A DNA stretch of 5,276 nucleotides from Lachnospiraceae bacterium (GTDB lineage: Bacteria; Bacillota; Clostridia; Lachnospirales; Lachnospiraceae): contig DOVL01000194.1 in assembly GCA_003520105.1 (NCBI GenBank), forward strand, positions 1 to 5,276, in the 5' to 3' direction. Shown here in pieces: positions 1 to 5,276 of this stretch. The translations under genes and the position numbers were made by a program. Every line of letters starts with the position of its first letter. The stretch's first letter is position 1. The notes beneath the pieces were generated by a model. The model searched no databases. It worked only from the letters and a program-made list of their open reading frames with translations, and was not told where the DNA came from.

Positions 1-218
1 AGATCGAGTACAGACTTGACAAGGCAAATATCATCCACGTTCCTGTAGGAAAGGCTTCTTTCTCAGAGGGAGATATTGCTGATAACTTCAAGGCTCTTAT
101 GGGAGCTATCATCAAGGCTAAGCCATCAGCTGCTAAGGGACAGTATCTTAAGAGTGTAACAATCACTTCAACAATGGGCCCTGGCATCAAGCTTAACCCA
201 GTTAAGTTCGCTGAGTAA
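1..218 (+). CDS. rplA: Ribosomal protein L1, C-terminal part (5' end outside window)
   Basis: Partial gene; 71 codons plus a TAA stop are present, with the reading frame beginning at base 3. L1 binds 23S rRNA at the L1 stalk, helps release deacylated tRNA from the E site, and in many bacteria represses its own operon. The translated fragment has the diagnostic L1 C-terminus: [12 protein letters not shown], then a [20 protein letters not shown] stretch, then [15 protein letters not shown] close to the stop. L1 is usually about 230 residues, so roughly the last third is visible. Codon choice is strongly biased (AAG for Lys, GCT for Ala, CTT for Leu), as expected for a highly expressed ribosomal gene and unlike the genes downstream. 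A terminator follows within 15 bases, so this is the last gene of its transcript. In many Firmicutes the L10 gene comes next; here it does not. Confidence 0.96.
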   Translation, partial: IEYRLDKANIIHVPVGKASFSEGDIADNFKALMGAIIKAKPSAAKGQYLKSVTITSTMGPGIKLNPVKFAE

Positions 219-231
219 TTAAGAAATATAC

Positions 232-276
232 TAAGACCTCCTTGACCGGTTAATGGTTGATGAGGTCTTATTTTTT
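232..276 (+). terminator. Rho-independent terminator after rplA
   Basis: A perfect 9-bp inverted repeat, TAAGACCTC (232-240) with GAGGTCTTA (262-270), is followed directly by six T residues (271-276). The 21-base loop can form a short inner helix (GACC 244-247 with GGTT 255-258). It ends the ribosomal protein transcript and separates it from the carrier-protein gene downstream. Confidence 0.9.
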
Positions 277-323
277 ATGCTATATTTTGCTTATCCGTAT
301 GGTAATTTATTTGTATTTTTATA

Positions 324-352
324 TTGATTTTAATGTTGTATTTTAGTACAAT
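324..352 (+). promoter_or_regulatory. Candidate sigma-A promoter for the carrier-protein operon
   Basis: TTGATT (324-329) and TACAAT (347-352) are separated by 17 bases, a reasonable sigma-70/sigma-A match. It lies in the AT-rich gap between the rplA terminator and the start codon at 411, where a promoter is needed. A second perfect TATAAT occurs at 372-377 but has no matching -35 box at 16-18 bases, so it may be an alternative start or chance in AT-rich DNA. No operator repeat or riboswitch-like structure was recognised in 277-410. Confidence 0.5.
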
Positions 353-410
353 ATTACTAGCAAAAATTGTATATAATAGCTAAAAATATATACGGAAGGG
401 GAGCGAATAC

Positions 411-668
411 ATGGAAAAAGAACAGATCGAGAAGGAATTAATAGAACTTATAGGCGAAGTACTGCCGGAAATAGGTGATGATGTCAATCTGGATTCTCAG
501 ATAGAGCAGGAATATGGAGTAAATTCGATATCGATCATCAAGCTGATCGTTGCCGCTGAATCTAAATTTGGGGTGGAGTTCACGGATTACGAACTGGCTC
601 TTGACAATTATTCCACATTCCGTAATTTTGCGGATCTTTTAAGCAAGAAGATCGATAGTCTTGACTAA
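411..668 (+). CDS. Free-standing acyl/peptidyl carrier protein
   Basis: An 85-residue protein of carrier-protein length and fold. It would hold an acyl or aminoacyl group as a thioester on a 4'-phosphopantetheine arm. The attachment motif is G36-V37-N38-S39-I40, followed by the typical helix II pattern IIKLIVAAESKFGVEF; Ser39 is the expected modified residue. Fatty-acid ACPs nearly always have DSL here, so NSI argues for a specialised carrier (biosynthetic ACP or PCP, or a D-alanyl-carrier-like protein) rather than housekeeping AcpP. The protein is acidic, as the family is. The start is supported by AGGGGAG (397-403), 7 bases before ATG. The next gene begins 20 bases after the stop behind a very strong Shine-Dalgarno, so the two are surely co-transcribed. 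No loading ligase or phosphopantetheinyl transferase is in the window. The carrier identity is firm; the cargo is unknown. Confidence 0.88.
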   Translation: MEKEQIEKELIELIGEVLPEIGDDVNLDSQIEQEYGVNSISIIKLIVAAESKFGVEFTDYELALDNYSTFRNFADLLSKKIDSLD

Positions 669-688
669 TAAGGAGGAGGCAGAATACT

Positions 689-1750
689 ATGGCAAATATT
701 AAGAAATTACCGGTTACTTATCCTATGATAACCTCGTGGCAGTGGCATGCTACACTTTTCTCAATCCTTTCAGATGATGAGAATGCAAAAAAGTGGATAT
801 TCAGTAATTATATCCAGCTGAGATGCTACAATATTCAGGAGATCTTTACAGGCGATGATATGCTTCTTGCAGATATCATGCCGGGCAGCAGCTCACTTAA
901 AGAGTGTCCTTATCTTATTACATCGATCATGACAAAGGATCAGATTGAGAGCTATACCGGAAATATTATCGACTTCATAATCAAGACGATCGACCTTAAC
1001 GGATATATCTATGGTGTATTTGATGAAGCAAGGATTCTCAGTGATTACGATGTTGATTACAAGTTCCCTCATGAGCTTTTCATCTATGGATATAACATGG
1101 ATGAGGAAGTTTTCTATGTAGGAGATTTCACATTCAAGGATCATTATTCATATAATACAGTTTCCTTCGCAGATATTGAGAAAGGCTACAGTGTTATTAC
1201 TGCAGGCGATGATCATATGTTTAAGGATGATTATAAGGGAACAAGAGGTCTCTATGTAATCTTCAAGAACAGTGATACACCTTACTATGATGTTGATCTT
1301 ACATTTATCAGAGATACACTTCGTGAGTATCTTAATTCTGTTGATTCAAAGAATCATTTCAGAATGATGAGAAACCGTTTCACTGATACAACCTTTGGTG
1401 TGAATGTTTATGATCGTGTTCTCAACAGAATATATGAGCAGATGGATAAGGATGAGCCTGATTTCGATATAAGAGCACTTCATCTTATGTATGATCACAA
1501 GGTTCTTATGTATGAGAGAATCAAGTATCTCATGGCTAACGGTTACCTGGATTACAACGAAGATCTTATCAAGACTTACGCAGTGGTTGTTAAGAACCTT
1601 CTTGCGGCTCGTAACCTTCTCATCAAGATTTCTATCAACGGAAATGTCAGTGAGGCTCAGAAATTCAAATCATATTTTGCTATCGCAAAAGAAAAAGAAC
1701 TTGGAGTTTTACTCGAAGTACTTGCAGAGCTTGACAGAAAGCTCAGCTAA
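689..1750 (+). CDS. BtrH-like putative carrier-protein-dependent acyltransferase
   Basis: A 353-residue soluble protein with no signal peptide or membrane segment. I read it as a distant relative of the butirosin BtrH N-terminal family, a papain/C39-like fold in which BtrH moves an acyl side chain from the carrier BtrI to an aminoglycoside. The likeness is pattern-level: a short N-terminal motif then helix (SWQWHATLFSIL, residues 16-27), a strand ending in YGVFDEAR (about 108-115), then FPHELFIYGYN with His128, and EVFYVGDF with Asp146, matching the family's H...GYD...vyvaDp run. A helical C-terminal half (about 210-353) follows. The position where the family has its catalytic Cys is occupied by Trp/Gln; the Cys residues seen (Cys46, Cys73) lie elsewhere. 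AGGAGGAGG (671-679), 9 bases before ATG, fixes the start. The adjacent carrier gene supports an acyl-transfer role, but substrate and activity are inferred. Alternatively it is a non-catalytic or peptidase-like paralogue. Confidence 0.6.
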   Translation: MANIKKLPVTYPMITSWQWHATLFSILSDDENAKKWIFSNYIQLRCYNIQEIFTGDDMLLADIMPGSSSLKECPYLITSIMTKDQIESYTGNIIDFIIKTIDLNGYIYGVFDEARILSDYDVDYKFPHELFIYGYNMDEEVFYVGDFTFKDHYSYNTVSFADIEKGYSVITAGDDHMFKDDYKGTRGLYVIFKNSDTPYYDVDLTFIRDTLREYLNSVDSKNHFRMMRNRFTDTTFGVNVYDRVLNRIYEQMDKDEPDFDIRALHLMYDHKVLMYERIKYLMANGYLDYNEDLIKTYAVVVKNLLAARNLLIKISINGNVSEAQKFKSYFAIAKEKELGVLLEVLAELDRKLS

Positions 1751-1767
1751 TTCAAAAAAGATTTTTA

Positions 1768-1792
1768 GCAGGCCGAGATTTTCTCGGCCTGT
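1768..1792 (+). terminator. GC-rich hairpin, weak terminator or mRNA 3'-end element
   Basis: A perfect 9-bp stem, CAGGCCGAG (1769-1777) with CTCGGCCTG (1783-1791), plus a flanking G-T pair, closes a 5-base ATTTT loop. The following bases are TATATTTAG rather than a clean T-run, so termination would be partial at best. On the other strand the stem is followed by a somewhat T-rich stretch. It begins 17 bases after the acyltransferase-like gene and probably sets its expression apart from the membrane-protein gene downstream. Confidence 0.55.
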
Positions 1793-1824
1793 ATATTTAG
1801 AAAATACAGGAGATGCATGGACAT

Positions 1825-2475
1825 ATGAAAAAAGCAGCCGCTAAAATTAAAAAATATAATACCGGGACATACATTATCGGGATTAGTGTATTTGCCCTTA
1901 TAGCAATTTTAATTGTCATAATAGATTTTAACAGGCTGTTTACCAAACCTGAGAACCTTAACAAGAGAGTTAAGAACGGCTTCAAGCCTGCAGCAGGAGA
2001 ATATGTTTCGATTGATATAAGACAGAAGGATATCAAGTATGGTTATGCTGAGGCTGATTACAAGCTTTATGGTGTAATACCTTCGGGCAGGGAGTATTAT
2101 TACATCATTCAGCTCAGTAATGGCGGTTATATATCAGTTTCGGTAAGAAAAAAAATGGCTGCAAAGTTTGACAGTCTTCGCAAGAACGGTGGTGAAACCA
2201 TAGTTTTAAAAGGCGTTCTTGAGAAAATGAATACCGAGATACAGGATTATTACAGCAGGACACTCAGTGCTTATGGAATAGGTGATGAAGGTGGTGTTAC
2301 GATATATAATCTGACGGTAGACTCTACAGACAGTCTGTTCTCTGCATGGCTGCTGATTGGTATATCGATCGTATTTGCACTGTTTTTCACGCTTATGCTC
2401 GTGAGGTCGATAAGGTTTAAGAAGGAAAATAAAGACGGCGCCGTTGAACAGGATGACGCTGAGGAAGATGAATAA
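1825..2475 (+). CDS. Two-pass membrane protein with external domain, unknown function
   Basis: I do not recognise this family. From ATG 1825 it is 216 residues: a basic start (MKKAAAKIKK), a transmembrane helix at about 15-33 (YIIGISVFALIAILIVII), a predicted extracytoplasmic domain at about 34-172 with alternating Tyr/Ile-rich strands (for example EYYYIIQLSNGGYISVSV), a second helix at about 173-193 (SAWLLIGISIVFALFFTLML), then a basic stop-transfer segment and a very acidic C-terminal tail (EQDDAEEDE). Positive-inside logic puts both ends in the cytoplasm. An in-frame ATG at 1813 would add MHGH, but AGGAG (1808-1812) then touches the start codon with no spacing; ATG 1825 has 12 bases, so I prefer it. 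No promoter was found upstream, so it probably depends on readthrough of the hairpin at 1769-1791. The domain layout suggests a sensor, anchor or assembly factor, which is speculation. Confidence 0.82.
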   Translation: MKKAAAKIKKYNTGTYIIGISVFALIAILIVIIDFNRLFTKPENLNKRVKNGFKPAAGEYVSIDIRQKDIKYGYAEADYKLYGVIPSGREYYYIIQLSNGGYISVSVRKKMAAKFDSLRKNGGETIVLKGVLEKMNTEIQDYYSRTLSAYGIGDEGGVTIYNLTVDSTDSLFSAWLLIGISIVFALFFTLMLVRSIRFKKENKDGAVEQDDAEEDE

Positions 2476-2481
2476 TAACGG

Positions 2482-2505
2482 AGCGGCAGAAGAAATTCTG
2501 CCGCT
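2482..2505 (+). terminator. Hairpin with GAAA tetraloop between membrane protein and kinase genes
   Basis: A perfect 10-bp stem (2482-2491 with 2496-2505; AGCGGCAGAA with TTCTGCCGCT) closes a GAAA loop, a stable GNRA tetraloop. It begins 7 bases after the membrane-protein stop. Only ATTTG follows, so it lacks the T-run of a strong terminator; it may be an attenuator or a 3'-end stabiliser at a processing point. Confidence 0.55.
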
Positions 2506-2547
2506 ATTTGCACGCGATGTTTGATAAAGTAATAATCGGAGGAAATT

Positions 2548-4935
2548 ATGGCGGAGAAAACAATAATCGGAAAGAGAAAAGAAGCATACAGATCTGCGGA
2601 GAAGAAATTTAAGAGGGATCAGGAAGTAAAGAATGCCTTTACGGCACTTAATAAGGCTATCCCTGCGAGAAAAACCAAGACTGCCATGACTCCTGAGCAG
2701 ATGGATAAGCTTCGTGATGAATATAAGAAAGTGATTGATGTGCTTTCTAAAAAGATGAAAAGTACCAAAGAGAAGATAATCGTTGATCCGAAGGTTCTTA
2801 AAAAGCCTGTTTCTAAAGAGGTTAGGGACAAACTGAACGCAGAATATGATTACATGGCTAAGATCAGAAAGACCATGAGCAAGGACCTGAAATATGTTGA
2901 TCATTGTATTAAGGATAAAAAATATCCGACGGTCTCGCAGCTGTATGAGGGTTCAAGATCAGATCAGGCGACTGTTGATCTGTCAACGGCAAAGAGGTAT
3001 GGACAGGGAATGAGTTCACGTTACAGAATAACTGTTCCTGGACCGGACAAAAAACCGGTGGAAGGTTTCTTTACCATATCACGGAAGGGCAAGAAATATG
3101 ATGACAGGGTTGATGAATTAAGACGTCTGATAATCGACAAATACGGTGAAGATGCTATGGATTTCTTCAAGGGCAATGGTATGACAATGATAGATGTCCT
3201 TATGCGTTCAAACTCCTATTGCCGTGCGGCTATATTCAATAAGAGCAAACTGCAAATCAAAGGGCTTGACGTAGTTGATCTTAGTCTGGAGAGGGTCTAT
3301 CTGAAGGATGTCATAATAAATATGAGTAAGGATAAGAAATACAAGGAGGTCCTTGACAGAAATACCGTTAGTAAGAGTCTGAAGGCTGTTGATACATATC
3401 TGAAAACACCTGAAAAATATAAGATTTTTATTGAGTGTTTCCATGGACTTGCAAAGCTTCGTAATTCCATGGGCATCAATGAAGAACTCGGGGTAAATAA
3501 TCTGTCAAAGATTGATAAAAGAAATTCAGCTATGTCTATGGTTGCTGAAATGTTAGGGTGCAGCAATGTGATCGCGAAGTCCAAGAACCTTCATGTCAAG
3601 GATCCTAAGACCGGTAAGGTTACCATGGGAACCTTCATGAAGAAGGCGGAGGGAGTTGATTTCATCAGTACCGATCCTGAGGATATGGAGAAGTTTTCGA
3701 ATCTTACACCTAACAAGGTTGAGGGAAATATTTGTCTCATAAAGGATATAGCCAATATTCAGATCAACGACTGGATATGTGGAAACGGTGACAGGCATAT
3801 GGGAAATATGCTTTATAAGTTTGACGAAGCCGGAAGACTGACGGGAATTGTCGGTATTGATAATGATGCCAGTTTCGGAAAGAATAACCATGGCGTAATA
3901 CTGAATGGCATAAACCTGAATAATCTGGGCATAATACCTAAGGATACCTATGACAGACTTTGTAATATGAATCCTGAAGAGTTTAAGGTAATGCTTTATG
4001 GATATGACCTGTCAAGTGCAGAGGTTAATAAGGCTGTTGAACGCCTGAATCAGTTAAAGAATAAGATTGAAGCTGATAAAGAGTATTTCAAGGACAAGCC
4101 TATGGGCTATACAGAAGAGGGCAGGATCAAGGTGGTTACCGAAGATGAGATGGGTATGCTTTCAATCGTTGGTGAACTTGGAAAGGCTATGCCTTATCCG
4201 TATATGAAGGGTAAGTCTCAGAATGGTGCGTATAACAATCTCTTCGGAATGGTGAGGCAGATAGCTACTCAGGGCTACGGCGCCGGGAAGTGTGTTCATG
4301 ACCTCAGGAAAGAAGTTTATGACAGTATCAATGAAGTTAATGAAATCGGCAGGGAAGACTTTGGGGACCTTATTAAGAAGATGGATGAGTCACAGAGAAA
4401 GACTTATAAGCCGTCTGAACTTTTTATGACAATCAGGAATGCTCTGGATGATTGCAGCAGATTTGTCAAAATGACAGGAAACATTCTGGTTGATACAGAT
4501 AAGTATGAATTCTTCAGGGCGAATAATGTAAATATAGATCAGCTTAGAGATAAACTTGCAACTGCGTCAACAACGTGTGATACATATCTCGCCGGCAAGA
4601 ATAAGGCTGATATCGATAAGAAGTCTAAAACAAGCAATGCTTATATCAGATATAATCTTGTAGATGAGTCGAAGAAGAACATTCAGAAAATAATCAGTGC
4701 TCTCGACAGAATAGCCGATAAGAGTCAGAGGATGATCGATCAGAATGAAAAACGCCACGAGATGAATGATATATGCATGAAAGAAGAAACAAAGATTTAT
4801 GCTGCTGTGCATGAGAAGAATATGCGACTTGCCAACGACGAGATATTGATGGCAGCAGCGAAGGAGAATCCGCAGAATAATGTGCAGAATAAGGGTGGTA
4901 AGAAGGTTGAAACTAAGGCGATGGGAAAGAACTAG
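2548..4935 (+). CDS. PI3K/actin-fragmin-kinase-like atypical kinase, 795 aa
   Basis: A large, lysine-rich, soluble protein. The centre carries an atypical-kinase catalytic signature: G412-N-G-D415-R416-H417-M-G-N420, then I437-D438-N-D440-A-S-F443-G444. This matches the DRHxxN catalytic loop and the metal-binding Asp of the PI3K/PI4K and actin-fragmin-kinase-like superfamily (HipA is a more distant relative). Upstream elements fit an N-lobe: GQGMSSRYRITV (152-163), VEGFFT (171-176), and a helix RNSAMSMVAEMLGC (325-338). No lysine is certain as the ATP-binding one. Residues 1-150 are basic and helical; 480-795 are helical and charged, ending in a low-complexity Asn/Gln/Lys tail. There is no signal peptide or membrane segment. 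The start is set by GGAGG (2538-2542), 5 bases before ATG. The target could be protein, lipid or a small molecule, or the domain could be an AMPylase or pseudokinase; the intact Asp/Asn residues argue for activity. Fold moderately sure, role unknown. Confidence 0.72.
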   Translation: MAEKTIIGKRKEAYRSAEKKFKRDQEVKNAFTALNKAIPARKTKTAMTPEQMDKLRDEYKKVIDVLSKKMKSTKEKIIVDPKVLKKPVSKEVRDKLNAEYDYMAKIRKTMSKDLKYVDHCIKDKKYPTVSQLYEGSRSDQATVDLSTAKRYGQGMSSRYRITVPGPDKKPVEGFFTISRKGKKYDDRVDELRRLIIDKYGEDAMDFFKGNGMTMIDVLMRSNSYCRAAIFNKSKLQIKGLDVVDLSLERVYLKDVIINMSKDKKYKEVLDRNTVSKSLKAVDTYLKTPEKYKIFIECFHGLAKLRNSMGINEELGVNNLSKIDKRNSAMSMVAEMLGCSNVIAKSKNLHVKDPKTGKVTMGTFMKKAEGVDFISTDPEDMEKFSNLTPNKVEGNICLIKDIANIQINDWICGNGDRHMGNMLYKFDEAGRLTGIVGIDNDASFGKNNHGVILNGINLNNLGIIPKDTYDRLCNMNPEEFKVMLYGYDLSSAEVNKAVERLNQLKNKIEADKEYFKDKPMGYTEEGRIKVVTEDEMGMLSIVGELGKAMPYPYMKGKSQNGAYNNLFGMVRQIATQGYGAGKCVHDLRKEVYDSINEVNEIGREDFGDLIKKMDESQRKTYKPSELFMTIRNALDDCSRFVKMTGNILVDTDKYEFFRANNVNIDQLRDKLATASTTCDTYLAGKNKADIDKKSKTSNAYIRYNLVDESKKNIQKIISALDRIADKSQRMIDQNEKRHEMNDICMKEETKIYAAVHEKNMRLANDEILMAAAKENPQNNVQNKGGKKVETKAMGKN

Positions 4936-4963
4936 ATGAGTAACACGAGAAATAATATTTGAA

Positions 4964-5000
4964 CATTATGTCCTTGCAGCACTGCTGTGGGGACATGATG
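4964..5000 (+). terminator. Long hairpin after the kinase gene, no T-run
   Basis: CATTATGTCC (4964-4973) pairs with GGACATGATG (4991-5000), with one G-T pair. Three further wobble pairs lead to CAGC (4977-4980) and GCTG (4984-4987) around an ACT loop, making a nearly continuous stem of about 17 bp. It begins 29 bases after the kinase stop and marks the likely 3' end of that transcript. AAAAATATAG follows instead of T residues, so intrinsic termination in the + direction is not typical. Confidence 0.5.
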
Positions 5001-5042
5001 AAAAATATAGTGTAAATTATTGAAGTATTATAAAATTAATAC

Positions 5043-5072
5043 TTGACAGAATTCCAACTATGTTGTTATAAT
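5043..5072 (+). promoter_or_regulatory. Strong promoter of the tRNA-Arg gene
   Basis: Consensus TTGACA (5043-5048) and consensus TATAAT (5067-5072) are 18 bases apart, and the -10 box carries a TG one base upstream (5064-5065), the extended -10 form. Transcription would begin near 5079, giving a leader of about 20 bases before the tRNA. This is typical of a constitutive stable-RNA promoter. Confidence 0.88.
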
Positions 5073-5098
5073 GACTTGGTTCGCTGAAAAGTGAGGAT

Positions 5099-5172
5099 GT
5101 GCGTTTAGCTCAGCTGGATAGAGCGTTTGGCTACGGACCAAAAGGTCGGGGGTTCGAATCCTCTAACGCACG
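5099..5172 (+). tRNA. tRNA-Arg (anticodon ACG)
   Basis: A complete cloverleaf: acceptor GTGCGTT (5099-5105) with AACGCAC (5165-5171), D-stem GCTC/GAGC (5108-5111, 5121-5124), anticodon stem TTTGG/CCAAA (5126-5130, 5138-5142), anticodon ACG at 5133-5135, five-base variable loop, and T-arm with TTCGAAT loop (5153-5159). The discriminator is G5172 and CCA is not encoded, so it must be added after transcription. ACG is normally edited to ICG by TadA, letting one tRNA read CGU, CGC and CGA. No terminator follows before the next promoter. Confidence 0.97.
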
Positions 5173-5208
5173 CTTATAAAAAACCTGTTGAAATGATTAA
5201 AAAACTGC

Positions 5209-5237
5209 TTGCATTTTGAGGGGCTATGTAATATAAT
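5209..5237 (+). promoter_or_regulatory. Promoter reading toward a tRNA gene at the window edge
   Basis: TTGCAT (5209-5214) and a perfect TATAAT (5232-5237) are separated by 17 bases. Its distance to the tRNA-like start at 5267 (29 bases past the -10 box) is close to that of the tRNA-Arg promoter (26 bases), suggesting the two tRNAs can be transcribed independently. Confidence 0.75.
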
Positions 5238-5266
5238 CATTTTCGCTGTCACAGGTAATTAAATAT

Positions 5267-5276
5267 TGGGCTATCG
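5267..5276 (+). tRNA. Probable 5' end of tRNA-Gln (cut by window edge)
   Basis: The last ten bases, TGGGCTATCG, match the start of bacterial tRNA-Gln, which unusually begins with an unpaired-type U1 followed by GGGCUA, then U8 and the first D-stem G. A promoter at a fitting distance upstream supports a stable-RNA gene here. Only ten bases are visible, so the anticodon cannot be read. Confidence 0.5.

Noticed and set aside
1731..1736. Consensus TTGACA near the end of the acyltransferase-like gene, as a promoter for the membrane-protein gene
   Set aside because: It encodes Leu-Asp-Arg in the reading frame and there is no -10-like hexamer at 16-18 bases.
1491..1844. Overlapping + strand reading frame across the end of the acyltransferase-like gene
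   Set aside because: It lies in a shifted frame within a well supported gene, lacks a ribosome binding site and gives a composition unlike real proteins.
2508..2536. Promoter-like TTGCAC - 17 bases - AATAAT just upstream of the kinase gene
   Set aside because: The -35 match is poor, and transcription would start inside or after the Shine-Dalgarno at 2538-2542, leaving no usable leader.
2531..2571. Ten-base direct repeat AATAATCGGA (2531-2540 and 2562-2571)
   Set aside because: One copy overlaps the ribosome binding site and the other is coding; short and isolated in AT-rich DNA, so chance is likely.
2206..2904. Long open minus-strand frame across the membrane-protein and kinase genes
   Set aside because: It spans two convincing + strand genes and the hairpin between them, and has no start signals; it is a shadow of their codon bias.
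4936..4962. Tiny reading frame ATGAGTAAC... ending in TGA right after the kinase stop
   Set aside because: Only eight codons without a ribosome binding site; nothing supports a peptide.
5184..5256. Inverted pair ACCTGT (5184-5189) and ACAGGT (5251-5256) flanking the second tRNA promoter
   Set aside because: Only six bases and over 60 bases apart, with no T-run or operator-like symmetry.

Overview
The window reads as chromosome from an AT-rich Gram-positive member of the Clostridia, probably Lachnospiraceae-like. Evidence: strong AGGAGG-type ribosome binding sites before every gene, TTGACA/TATAAT-type promoters, a tRNA-Arg(ACG) with no encoded CCA, and protein sequence style. The genus is inference. 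All genes lie on the + strand.

Layout: (1) 1-218 is the 3' end of rplA (ribosomal protein L1), closed by a good Rho-independent terminator at 232-276. (2) An AT-rich gap holds a plausible promoter (324-352). It leads into a tight two-gene unit: a free-standing acyl/peptidyl carrier protein (411-668) and, 20 bases later, a 353-residue protein (689-1750). The second protein resembles the BtrH-type family, whose papain-like fold moves acyl groups off carrier proteins. The pair suggests a small thiotemplated acyl-transfer step, but no loading ligase, phosphopantetheinyl transferase or NRPS/PKS is visible. (3) After a GC-rich hairpin (1769-1791) comes a two-pass membrane protein of unknown function (1825-2475). 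After a second hairpin with a GAAA tetraloop (2482-2505) comes a 795-residue cytosolic protein (2548-4935). It carries the catalytic-loop signature of the PI3K/PI4K/actin-fragmin-kinase-like superfamily (GDRHxxN, then IDND..FG). (4) A third hairpin (4964-5000) closes this block. It is followed by a near-consensus promoter (5043-5072) and tRNA-Arg(ACG) (5099-5172). A second promoter (5209-5237) points to what look like the first ten bases of a tRNA-Gln cut by the window edge.

The most interesting part is 411-4935: a carrier protein, a putative carrier-protein-dependent acyltransferase lacking an obvious N-terminal nucleophile Cys, an unknown membrane protein and an atypical kinase, placed between a ribosomal protein operon and tRNA genes. 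Genes 1 and 2 are very likely co-transcribed. Whether the membrane protein and the kinase belong to the same pathway cannot be decided from the sequence, because hairpins separate them. No mobile element, CRISPR array or integration site was seen.
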